IMG/VR virus record: IMGVR_UViG_3300025466_000103
Coordinates: 1 to 35,687 of that record
Reading direction: 5' to 3' (one strand)
Length of the DNA: 35,687 nucleotides
From: a virus
Part shown: positions 27,790 through 35,305 of the stretch, piece after piece
Layout of the letters: each line of letters opens with the position of its first letter
Numbering within the stretch: the stretch's first letter is position 1
The notes under the pieces: generated by a model
What the model saw: only the letters and a program-made list of their open reading frames with translations
Told to the model about the DNA's origin: nothing
The model's database searches: none
Program-made: the position numbers and the translations under genes

Positions 27790-29531
27790 TAAATTACCAC
27801 CCATCTTGAGCCTGACGGCACGGTTACAGACTGCCCTGAAGCTACTGTTACAGGGCCTACGGACATTGCATTATAGCCACTTGTAATAGAAAAACTTGCG
27901 CCAATCGAGGCGTTTGACTGCAATATGCCATTGCTTGCAGATAAGTTTGGAGCAGTTAATGTTGAGTTAGCATAAGTAAAGCTAGATGAAGCACCAAAAG
28001 CACCAGCATTGTTGTATTGCACTTGAGTTGTAGAACCAGCAGGAGTAGCCGCTACTGTTGCCCAAGTACCATCACCACGCAAATAAGTCGCAGAAGATGG
28101 AGTTCCTGTAACAATACCCACAGCAGTTGCAGAGCTTAATAAGTTATTTGAAGAAGCAGTAGAGCCAGCAGGCAAAGTAACAGCAGTATTAGCCGTAGCT
28201 GTATAAGATTGTGTAAATGCACCTGCATGGGTTAAATTACCAGCAACAGTAATGGTATTTGAACCGTTATTGACGCCTGTACCACCATAAGTGCCACCAA
28301 TTAAACCAACATCTCCAGAACCTAATAAAGAAACTCCAGCAACAGTTTTAATGTTTGTGCCGCTTACTAATGTGGCTTGTTTACCATTAAATGTTGACCA
28401 GTCTGTAGATGACAAAGCACCACGATTAGAAGCTGAAGCAGTTGGTACTTGTAGCGTGATTACAGGGGTTGTAGTACCTGTAGCTACAGTAGATGATAGG
28501 TCAGTACCAGTTGTGCCTAAAGTCAGCGCAGCTACGCTTGTAACTGTTCCGTTAGTATTGGATTTACCATTAAATGTATTCCAATCAGTTGATGTCAAAT
28601 AACCGCTTACAGAAGTCGTTGCGGCTGGCATAGAAATAACTGGTGCTGTACCACCACTTGAAACTACAGGGCTTGTTGCAGTAACTCCTGTAACTGTTCC
28701 TGTATTTCCTGTTAATAGAACTCCGTTAGCTGTTACTGTGCCTGTCGTAGCCAATGCGCCTGTACTAGACAATTCCATTAACTTAGTTGTTGCTAAGCCT
28801 GCATTAAACCATTGAAAGCCATCACCGCCAAAGTCGCTAAAACGACCCCAACCTGTTGAATAATCCATTACAAGACCATCTGTAGGAGATGAACCTGTAA
28901 ATGTGCCAGTAATGACAATGCCAGCAGATGATGTGACATTAGTCAAATTAGTGACATTAGCTGTCAATACATCAAAAGTACCATCACCAGCAGTTGAACC
29001 ACCGATTGCTACTGCATTTAATGTACCACCAGTAATCGTTACATTATTAGCATTTTGCGTTGCAATAGTTCCTGCACCTAAGCCAGAAAGAGTAATGTTA
29101 ACTGCGCCTGTTTGACCATTTACGCTTGTAACAGCGTCAGTATTGTCTATTTTTTGCCATGCTGTGCCGTTATATACAGCCCAATCGCTAACTTTCCAAT
29201 CAGTAATACCATTGAGATTAGTGCTACCAGCAACGCTAACGACATAATAATATCCTTTAGTACCCACGCTGGAAGTGAGTGTAGGGCTATTTGTAGTGGC
29301 ATTCCATGTTCCTTGATAGTTCAAGTCACCTAATGGGGGAAGCTGAGATAATGGTACTTGTCCACCAGAGTCTAAAGTCGCTACACCATTAGCAACACCA
29401 GCATCTAAAGATGCAGCAGTACCAACACCGACTAAAGTATGGGTAGCGTTCCAATCTGACGGCCTAACTACCGATGTGTCAGTCCCATCAGGTATCGTTG
29501 AAACCTTACTATGTGTGACGGATATTGTCAT
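27789..29531 (-). CDS. Main tail fibre protein
   Basis: A 580-residue Thr/Ser/Gly/Asn-rich protein. The N-terminus (MTISVTHSKVSTIPDGTDTS, then RPSDWNATHTL) is the attachment region seen in many phage fibre proteins. The body has fibre-type repeats: two copies of S(S/T)TDW(N/S)TFNGK, GTVTSVAALTLGTTGTDLSS and NNAGAFGASSSFTYANSTL. It ends with a short segment (GYNAMSVGPVTVASGQSVTV and WVVI) that is common to many fibre genes. Low charge and beta composition support a trimeric fibre shaft. It is followed by the glycine-rich adhesin, as in appendages where a separate tip protein binds the shaft end. It is coupled to the portal gene (ATGA). Confidence 0.8.
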   Translation of the reverse strand: MTISVTHSKVSTIPDGTDTSVVRPSDWNATHTLVGVGTAASLDAGVANGVATLDSGGQVPLSQLPPLGDLNYQGTWNATTNSPTLTSSVGTKGYYYVVSVAGSTNLNGITDWKVSDWAVYNGTAWQKIDNTDAVTSVNGQTGAVNITLSGLGAGTIATQNANNVTITGGTLNAVAIGGSTAGDGTFDVLTANVTNLTNVTSSAGIVITGTFTGSSPTDGLVMDYSTGWGRFSDFGGDGFQWFNAGLATTKLMELSSTGALATTGTVTANGVLLTGNTGTVTGVTATSPVVSSGGTAPVISMPAATTSVSGYLTSTDWNTFNGKSNTNGTVTSVAALTLGTTGTDLSSTVATGTTTPVITLQVPTASASNRGALSSTDWSTFNGKQATLVSGTNIKTVAGVSLLGSGDVGLIGGTYGGTGVNNGSNTITVAGNLTHAGAFTQSYTATANTAVTLPAGSTASSNNLLSSATAVGIVTGTPSSATYLRGDGTWATVAATPAGSTTQVQYNNAGAFGASSSFTYANSTLTAPNLSASNGILQSNASIGASFSITSGYNAMSVGPVTVASGQSVTVPSGSRWVVI

Positions 29532-31792
29532 TGAACACCTATAATTTTGCCATCAGCGCCACGAATAACTTGCTTTGGTCTATTGTGTTGTTCATTAATA
29601 GTATTTACTAAAGAACTAATAGCTTGAGCCATTTGTTGATTTCCTTGTCCGATTGCGTTGGCAATAGGCTGTAGGGGATGTTCCATTGAGTGCGCTAAAT
29701 CTTCTTCTGAAAAATAAGCCTGCGTTCCATCATCTACACCAGCAGATATTCTAGCAGTTTCAATCTTAGCGCCATTGTTGATATGAGCTAACAATACTTG
29801 CGTGTTGCGCTCAGTCATCATCTTCATTTGTGCTACTTTTGACTGCATTTCTAAGTCTGCTTGATTGCGCTGTGATTCCAACTGGAATTTAAGTTGATTT
29901 TCTTGCGCCTGGTACTCTTGTTTAGCCTTTTCTAACTGCATTTGACCTTGCAACTTAGCCTGTTCAACTTGTGCTTGCATTTGAATCTGTTGCATTTTAG
30001 CTTGATTATCCATCTGTGCCTTCTGAATTTCAGGAGGAGGTGGCTTAGGCTGACCTTCAGATTGTTTAGCTTGTTCACGCAATTTATCAGCAGTTTCGTC
30101 AATAATGCCTTCTAACTGTTTGCCTGCTTTGAAGGCTGTTACACCAAATTTAAGCATTTCAATCGCCATAGGTGCGAGTTCAGGCTGTGCTTGAATCATT
30201 GGCACGGCTTGTTGAAAGAATGAACCTACAGCTTGCAAAAATGCCATTCTATCGGCTTTTTCTTGCTGTTCATCTTGGTAAATCATTGAATCAGAAGTCA
30301 CTTCAATACGGAAGTTTTTGCTGGCTTCATCACGCAACAACTCTAATGCTTGTGGAATTAACTGTTTATCTTGGTCAGATAATTGCATTGCACCAGAAAT
30401 CTTGACAATCGTTTCATCTGTAAAATGATTGCAGATAATCTGTGCTTTAATTGACAATAAGCTAGTAGCAAAGTCAACTACTGCGTGTTGCTGAGTCTTT
30501 AAGCGACCCATAGCGTTGTTTGACTTGATAATTTGTGCGCCAAGCGTTTCATTAGGGTCAGTCTGACCACGCTGAATGTCGGCAATACCCATTAATTCAT
30601 ATATTTGAGCTTTTACTTGCTCCATTGCTGTGTAGCAAGACTGCAATGCAGTAGCAAATGGGGTAATGTCAACTAAATCAATCGCACCTTTCATGCCTTG
30701 CTTTTCAGCAAATGCCATCCAGTTGTGTACAGGTATTAAAGTGTTGTTTTCGCCTTCAGAAAATAAGCGTTGTAATTCACTAGATGAAGCGTCATAGACA
30801 CCACGCACTTTTAAAGCGTTGATTAAACCATCAATACGGTCACATAAAGCGTCTAATTCTCTAGCTTGGTCTTGATATATAACAAAGTCAGGAATAGGCT
30901 CTAAAGAGTCTGTAGTGAGTGTTGCATATAGTGGTTTAGGGCAAGGCCAAAAGTTTTCAAGCTGTAAAGGGTCATCTCTTTCATCAAGAATCTTTCCTAA
31001 TGACTTGCTAATCCATAATACTTTGCCTGTTTCTTTGTCCCAGATTTCGTATATTAGCGCTTCATATACTCCATCATCTGACTTATAAGATTGTTTTAAA
31101 TCATCAGGTTTTGTATCCAATGGGATTTTATAGCCTAATTCTTCGCCAAAACGCTCAACCAATGCCGAGCGTGACATATATACTCTGCGCCATACGGCTG
31201 TGACTTCTTCCCAGGTTCTAGCAATCGTATGTCCAAAATCTTTCCAATGGACATAATCAACAGGGCAACACTCATACTCAATGCGTTCTTGAGATTCGTT
31301 TTCAATACCACTTTCTGTTTCAGCTTCATCACTATCTTCTGTGATTTCATAACCATCTTCAGGTTCATCAGCTTGTTCGCCTACAATATGTGGCTCATAG
31401 CGCACCCAAGCTACACCACGACCACCCAATAAGCGGTCTAGCACAGCGTTATTCATAGCTGATTTGTAGTCACCATAGTGTTCTAATTCAAACTCTAACG
31501 CCCGTTCTAACATCATTGAGGCTACACGACCAATAGGGTCGCTATCTCTAAATCTACGGCTTACATCAGGTCTAGGAAGTCTAGCAAAGATAGCTGGCTG
31601 GATGGTTTGAACATTAGACCAAAGAATATTAAATCTAGCATTAGGATTGCGGTCATAACGACTATCATCCTTGTATTTCTTTACAATGCGGTCAACTCTG
31701 GATTCCCAACGCTTATATGAGCGTTCATAGCCCATTACTGTTTTGTACCAATCTTCATAACTGTGGTTTACAGTTGCCTTATCATTCGCCAT
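29528..31792 (-). CDS. Portal protein
   Basis: A 754-residue protein. The N-terminal part (ARFNILWSNVQTIQPAIFAR followed by PRPDVSRRF, and AVLDRLLGGRGVAWVRYEPH) and the central region (ALCDRIDGLINALKVRGVYD, GIADIQRGQTDPNETLGAQI) match the podovirus portal family of long P22-like portals. From about residue 555 it has an unusually Gln/Lys-rich helical section (KAQMDNQAKMQQIQMQAQVE) that would form the inner barrel or crown. Twelve copies form the ring through which DNA is packaged and ejected. It lies next to the large terminase with a TAATG overlap. Confidence 0.9.
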   Translation of the reverse strand: MANDKATVNHSYEDWYKTVMGYERSYKRWESRVDRIVKKYKDDSRYDRNPNARFNILWSNVQTIQPAIFARLPRPDVSRRFRDSDPIGRVASMMLERALEFELEHYGDYKSAMNNAVLDRLLGGRGVAWVRYEPHIVGEQADEPEDGYEITEDSDEAETESGIENESQERIEYECCPVDYVHWKDFGHTIARTWEEVTAVWRRVYMSRSALVERFGEELGYKIPLDTKPDDLKQSYKSDDGVYEALIYEIWDKETGKVLWISKSLGKILDERDDPLQLENFWPCPKPLYATLTTDSLEPIPDFVIYQDQARELDALCDRIDGLINALKVRGVYDASSSELQRLFSEGENNTLIPVHNWMAFAEKQGMKGAIDLVDITPFATALQSCYTAMEQVKAQIYELMGIADIQRGQTDPNETLGAQIIKSNNAMGRLKTQQHAVVDFATSLLSIKAQIICNHFTDETIVKISGAMQLSDQDKQLIPQALELLRDEASKNFRIEVTSDSMIYQDEQQEKADRMAFLQAVGSFFQQAVPMIQAQPELAPMAIEMLKFGVTAFKAGKQLEGIIDETADKLREQAKQSEGQPKPPPPEIQKAQMDNQAKMQQIQMQAQVEQAKLQGQMQLEKAKQEYQAQENQLKFQLESQRNQADLEMQSKVAQMKMMTERNTQVLLAHINNGAKIETARISAGVDDGTQAYFSEEDLAHSMEHPLQPIANAIGQGNQQMAQAISSLVNTINEQHNRPKQVIRGADGKIIGVQ

Positions 31793-33138
31793 TAATATCT
31801 CCTATTCACTATCGTTTTTGTGTCTTTCCACATATCGTTTAGTGATACTTCCGTCTGTCCTACAAACAGCCCTTTAATCGAGTCATCTTTATGGGGCAAC
31901 TTAGCTTCTTCTTTCCAAGCAATACTTAGCATCCTAAAAGCATCTGCACCATGAGAAGTCCAATCGTGTCTAGGTTTATCCCTAAAGACCTTCTTGTCCT
32001 CATCGTACTCACGCTGGTATTGCCGTAAACATTCAATGCCATCCTCACATCTATGGTCAAACCAAGCCCTTGTTAAAGCTAATCGAGTTGCTTGTATTCC
32101 ATCTTGCAATGACAACATTGGTACAATTTTCATAGATTTTAACGCAATTTTGTCTGAAAGTTGCTCAATTATGCTTCTATTTGAAGCTAAAGTCTTAGCA
32201 CGAGCATCATGGGGTAAATAATGAGTGCCGTAGTGATAGCCTCTTTCGTGTTCTCTGTTTGCAATAATGCCAGCATAGAAAGCTACTGGTTGACCATTGG
32301 ATGAATGGTAATCAAGCATACGAATCTCGCCATGCACGACTTGAAACCACCAAATAGCGGTATCGTCTGAATAACCCAAGTCCCATGCTGTATGCACAGG
32401 AAACATAGGGTCATAGTCAACATTAGTAACTCTGCCTTGGTCGGTAAGTTGGCGCATCTCTTTGCCGTAGAAAGCGCCTAAAATGGCTGATTCAAAGTCA
32501 CACTCAAACTCTTGCAAGTATTGGTCTTGCGTCATTGACTTGGCAGCATCATCTAACTCACTCTTAGGCAGTAAGCCTGTTTGACTAGCCCTTAGAGTCT
32601 TGGCATACCAATCGTCTGACTTAATGGCGTTGCTATAGATGTCCCAGAAGGCGTTATGACCTTTAGGCGTTCCAATAAAAACTGCCCATCCGAGTCTATC
32701 TGCCAGCAAAGGCCGAATAATCTCACCCCAAATACGAGGGCGCATATCTGCATATTCATCTAAGACAATCCCATCAAGGTATAAACCACGAAGAGAGTCA
32801 GCATTATCAGCACCAAACAACCTAATCCTTGCGCCATTTATAAGTTCCACCCATAGTTCAGATTGATTAGCTTTAGCCATTACAGGCTTACTAAATCTTA
32901 ATAGGTAGTCCCAGGCGATATTCTTGGCTTGGCTGTAATATGGTGCAACATAAGCGTAGCGACCATCATTTTTGCCCTCTATTAGGGCTTTATAGATTAA
33001 TTCATTAATGCAGCTAACAGTTTTGCCACATCTACGGTGGGCAACAATAACAGCCCAACGCTGCTGTCTTTCATGGAAATCTAGGAATACATCACGAGGT
33101 TGGTAGTCTAACTCTACCTCTTGGACTATTTCTTCCAA
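31792..33138 (-). CDS. terL: Terminase large subunit
   Basis: A 448-residue packaging motor protein. The ATPase domain has the Walker A variant VAHRRCGKTVS (residues 32-42), Walker B LDGIVLDEYADM (121-132, with the catalytic Glu next to Asp127) and a coupling motif FIGTPKG. The C-terminal RNase H-like nuclease domain shows DLGYSDDTAIWW (the first acidic residues), and later HDWTSHGADAFRM near the end. The RRCGKT form of Walker A is common in this terminase group. It cuts and pumps DNA into the prohead. It overlaps the small-terminase candidate by 13 bp and the portal by 1 bp. Confidence 0.93.
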   Translation of the reverse strand: MEEIVQEVELDYQPRDVFLDFHERQQRWAVIVAHRRCGKTVSCINELIYKALIEGKNDGRYAYVAPYYSQAKNIAWDYLLRFSKPVMAKANQSELWVELINGARIRLFGADNADSLRGLYLDGIVLDEYADMRPRIWGEIIRPLLADRLGWAVFIGTPKGHNAFWDIYSNAIKSDDWYAKTLRASQTGLLPKSELDDAAKSMTQDQYLQEFECDFESAILGAFYGKEMRQLTDQGRVTNVDYDPMFPVHTAWDLGYSDDTAIWWFQVVHGEIRMLDYHSSNGQPVAFYAGIIANREHERGYHYGTHYLPHDARAKTLASNRSIIEQLSDKIALKSMKIVPMLSLQDGIQATRLALTRAWFDHRCEDGIECLRQYQREYDEDKKVFRDKPRHDWTSHGADAFRMLSIAWKEEAKLPHKDDSIKGLFVGQTEVSLNDMWKDTKTIVNRRY

Positions 33139-33356
33139 GACACCACCATGCGTACAGGAACATCCTCATTACCTTCAAGGGTAGTATTAGAAAGGTCAGG
33201 AGCAACCTTTTTAAGCAATATTTCAGCAGCTTTAAGTTGAGTGGGCTTCATATCAATCTCATCGTTTACATGCTTTACAAGCCTATCAATGATATTGGCT
33301 ATCTGAATTTTATCTTTCCAAGCCTGCGTGAGGTTTAGTTTCTTCCTAGCAGCCAT
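33126..33356 (-). CDS. Small terminase subunit (candidate)
   Basis: A 76-residue protein started at MAARKKLNLTQAW (33356), overlapping the stop of the GIY-YIG gene by 11 bp; a start at 33374 would lengthen the overlap. A basic N-terminus is followed by helices (IQIANIIDRLVKHVNDEIDM, TQLKAAEILLKKVAPDLSNT), resembling the short small-terminase or DNA-packaging proteins directly preceding terL in podoviruses. It is shorter than classical small terminases and has no recognisable separate helix-turn-helix. Position and the AAEILLKK...PDL pattern are the evidence; a packaging role is probable but not certain. Confidence 0.6.
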   Translation of the reverse strand: MAARKKLNLTQAWKDKIQIANIIDRLVKHVNDEIDMKPTQLKAAEILLKKVAPDLSNTTLEGNEDVPVRMVVSWKK

Positions 33357-33954
33357 ATTGAACCCCATAAGCATTTAATTCTTGTTTTAAGAGCTGTTCT
33401 ATTTTGGGGGATTTTCTAATATTTGTTAAAACTGATGGAAACATGGTGTTATATAGGGAATTAATACATGCCTTCATAACCTTTCCATAAGTGCCATCTA
33501 CATCACTAATACTTGCTTTTAAAGTACCATGTTTGCTGTTCTTATACCAAAAGGCAAACTCACCCATGTATTTTTGTATTGCTTGATAGTTTTCTGTAGC
33601 AATTTCTAATAATGGTCTTGGAATAGGTAATGGCATTTCTAATTGGTATTGAGCAGGGGTCTTTTCCATTCTCCCTACAACATTAGTTAAATTAGGTGTG
33701 CTAGAAATTAAATCGAACTCTATTTGATAAGCGTATTCCTCATCACAAAAATAAGCTATTTTTTTCTTAATTATATTTAAACCAGAATTGCGTATCTTAT
33801 TGATTTTATGGCATTTATACGAGCATACCCCTTTCAAGGCTTCCTTTTCATGCTCATGGATTCTATCTTGTGTGCCTTTCCCAATATAAAACACCTCATT
33901 GTTACGAGGGTCTATTAGTTGGTACACATACCATTTGTATTCTTTTTTGTCCAT
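33346..33954 (-). CDS. GIY-YIG endonuclease
   Basis: A 202-residue free-standing endonuclease. The N-terminal catalytic domain has YKWYVYQLIDPRNNEVFYIG followed by KG (the GIY...YIG motif written here as WYVYQL...FYIGKG), a conserved Arg/His-containing helix (RIHEHEKEA) and EFDLISS (catalytic Glu). The remaining 100 residues contain a charged helical domain likely for DNA binding. Such genes are homing-type invaders and often sit next to packaging or replication genes. No good ribosome-binding site is visible; its leader carries AAACCCTTATAA, which resembles a degenerate half of the HNH-module hairpin. Confidence 0.85.
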   Translation of the reverse strand: MDKKEYKWYVYQLIDPRNNEVFYIGKGTQDRIHEHEKEALKGVCSYKCHKINKIRNSGLNIIKKKIAYFCDEEYAYQIEFDLISSTPNLTNVVGRMEKTPAQYQLEMPLPIPRPLLEIATENYQAIQKYMGEFAFWYKNSKHGTLKASISDVDGTYGKVMKACINSLYNTMFPSVLTNIRKSPKIEQLLKQELNAYGVQYGC

Positions 33955-33999
33955 ATAATCTCAAGTAATTGATTTATAAGGGTTTAATTCTACTACAGT

Positions 34000-34167
34000 T
34001 TAGCCAACAATATCAGGGTCGTGGTATTTGTTCATAGCCTTAGACAATGCTTCTTTACGCTTTAGTCTTTGATTAACCTTCTTATTGAGTATGTCAGTCT
34101 TACTATTAACTGTTTCTTCAGGCTTCTTTGTATTTGGGCGGCCTACTACAGACTTATTAGTAAACAT
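34000..34167 (-). CDS. Small basic hypothetical protein, 55 aa
   Basis: A 55-residue basic protein (starts MFTNKSVVGRPNTKKPEETV; later KKVNQRLKRKEALSKAMNKY). The ATG overlaps the stop of the upstream gene in a TAATG junction. Its composition suggests a nucleic-acid-binding or disordered protein. No family recognised. It lies between the DUF6496-like gene and the GIY-YIG gene. Confidence 0.6.
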   Translation of the reverse strand: MFTNKSVVGRPNTKKPEETVNSKTDILNKKVNQRLKRKEALSKAMNKYHDPDIVG

Positions 34168-34403
34168 TACATTTCACCCATTTCAGCTTTTTTAGACTCT
34201 TTTTTAACATCTGTCTTTTCTTCGGCTGATTTCATGTGTTTAGCGTATTGTTCTTCTAATTTAGCTTTACGACTGCCTTTAGAGTGCGCCCGTTGTTCAC
34301 TTAATGCGATTGCCAATGCTTGTTTCTTAGGTTTTCCTGCGGCAACTTCAGTTTTATAGTTTTTACCTACGCTTTGGGCTGACCCACTTTTGTCCATTGG
34401 CAT
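34167..34403 (-). CDS. DUF6496-like small protein
   Basis: A 78-residue Lys-rich protein starting MPMDKSGSAQSVGKNYKTEV, followed by AAGKPKKQALAIALSEQRAH. The M-P-x-DKSGSxxSVGKNxKTE...GKPxKQAxAIALS arrangement is typical of the DUF6496-type family, widespread in phages, with unknown function. The C-terminal half is a charged, probably disordered or coiled region (SAEEKTDVKKESKKAEMGEM). A TAAGGAA ribosome-binding site precedes the start. Confidence 0.75.
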   Translation of the reverse strand: MPMDKSGSAQSVGKNYKTEVAAGKPKKQALAIALSEQRAHSKGSRKAKLEEQYAKHMKSAEEKTDVKKESKKAEMGEM

Positions 34404-34412
34404 GATTATTCC

Positions 34413-34925
34413 TTAATAATGGCGAGCAAATTCACCGTGTAATTTATTTCTTGCTTCAATTATAGCTATTTTTGCTTTTTCAATCTTATCAAAATAACCT
34501 ATTGTGTATCTTTTATTTGGGGTTTGTATGTTTGCAACCCATTTTTTATGGGTTTTATGCCAAGAAACTCCCTTTACACCAGATTTATTGTTAATTGATA
34601 ATTTTGAATTTTGACAATTTTCAGCGTTTGTAGCTTGGCGCAAATTTTCAATGTGGTTATTTAATGTATTTCCATCAATATGGTCTACTTGAATTGGTAA
34701 AAATCCATAATTGTATAAAAATATAAGCCTATGAATTAAATAGTTTTTATTATCAATTCTTACCCTTAAATACCCATGTTTTTCTAAAGTTCCAGCAATT
34801 TGACCGTTTAAATGGTTTTTACTTCTTCCTATAGAGTCAACAGTTTTGTTTTTCCATAACAAATTGCCGTCTTTGTAATCAAAGATTTCTTGTAAATATT
34901 TTTGGGTTATAATTTTTGAATCCAT
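34413..34925 (-). CDS. HNH endonuclease with AP2 DNA-binding domain (copy C)
   Basis: A 170-residue paralogue of the genes at 1854-2348 and 9527-10018. It has FDYKDGNLLWKN (15-26), HRLIF (65-69), the HNH core VDHIDGNTLNNHIENLRQAT (80-99), SGVKGVSW (115-122) and a C-terminal AP2-like strand set (KRYTIGYFDK). An extra GRSKNHLN segment near residue 33 makes it slightly longer than the other copies. It sits near the start of the late operon, between the VRR-NUC-like gene and the DUF6496-like gene, with the conserved promoter-box/hairpin module immediately upstream and an AAGGAG ribosome-binding site. Confidence 0.9.
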   Translation of the reverse strand: MDSKIITQKYLQEIFDYKDGNLLWKNKTVDSIGRSKNHLNGQIAGTLEKHGYLRVRIDNKNYLIHRLIFLYNYGFLPIQVDHIDGNTLNNHIENLRQATNAENCQNSKLSINNKSGVKGVSWHKTHKKWVANIQTPNKRYTIGYFDKIEKAKIAIIEARNKLHGEFARHY

Positions 34926-34955
34926 TGCAACTCCTTAACAGTTCATTGGTAGAAA

Positions 34956-34995
34956 CCCTTAAGAAACTTCAATTTCTTAGGGGTTTTGCTTTATA
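34956..34995 (-). promoter_or_regulatory. TATA box and hairpin upstream of HNH copy C
   Basis: On the minus strand TATAAA (34995-34990) is followed by GC, then AAAACCCCTAAGAAA (34987-34973), a six-base loop and TTTCTTAAGGG (34966-34956). The arms pair over 11 positions with one C-A mismatch. The HNH start is 30 nt downstream. The stop codon of the upstream VRR-NUC-like gene lies inside the stem. It is the third instance of the shared module; it may alternatively be the terminator of the upstream gene, since GGGTTTCT follows the stem. Confidence 0.6.
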
Positions 34996-35264
34996 GATTG
35001 TAACAAATCTTCAGCCTCTTGTACAGAATTGACCCTAGCGAGCATACCGCCAGTCCAGGTAGCAAAAAACTTAATTTGCTGGGGTGTAAACTTTTTGTCA
35101 GCGCCACTTTTAACTTCTAGTAAAATAGTTTGTCCGTCAAAACCTACAAGTAAATCCGTCATTCCTTTGCCTACAGCAGACAAATCAACGACAGTAGCCC
35201 CCATTGAGCGTAGTTTATTTACTACATCCTTTTGAATTAAATCAACTTTTTTAATATAAGACAT
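34977..35264 (-). CDS. VRR-NUC-like nuclease
   Basis: A 95-residue protein with the small PD-(D/E)XK fold of VRR-NUC proteins: LRSMGATVVDLSAVGKGMTD (Asp in MTDLLVGFDG), then TILLEVKSG (the Glu-x-Lys pair, about residues 48-52) and TPQQIKFFATW. Stand-alone VRR-NUC proteins are often found near phage replication or packaging genes and are proposed to cut branched DNA (Holliday-junction-like). The start has no obvious Shine-Dalgarno. The promoter for the rightward metallophosphoesterase lies in the 5' part of this gene on the opposite strand. The stop lies within the HNH-module hairpin. Confidence 0.75.
   Translation of the reverse strand: MSYIKKVDLIQKDVVNKLRSMGATVVDLSAVGKGMTDLLVGFDGQTILLEVKSGADKKFTPQQIKFFATWTGGMLARVNSVQEAEDLLQSIKQNP
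35232..35260 (+). promoter_or_regulatory. Candidate sigma70-type promoter for the metallophosphoesterase
   Basis: TTGAAT (35232-35237), 17-bp spacer, TATAAG (35255-35260), matching the -35 and -10 consensus at four of six and five of six positions. It lies inside the divergent VRR-NUC-like gene and points towards the metallophosphoesterase start 45 bp downstream, which has an AAGGGGAA ribosome-binding site. Confidence 0.6.
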
Positions 35265-35305
35265 AATTGTATGTTAGTGTTCTTTTACTTGTTAAGGGGA
35301 ATTTA

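Noticed and set aside
28291-29333. Several plus-strand frames opposite the main tail fibre gene
   Set aside because: They reflect low-complexity Thr/Gly codons read in reverse; no motifs or coupling.
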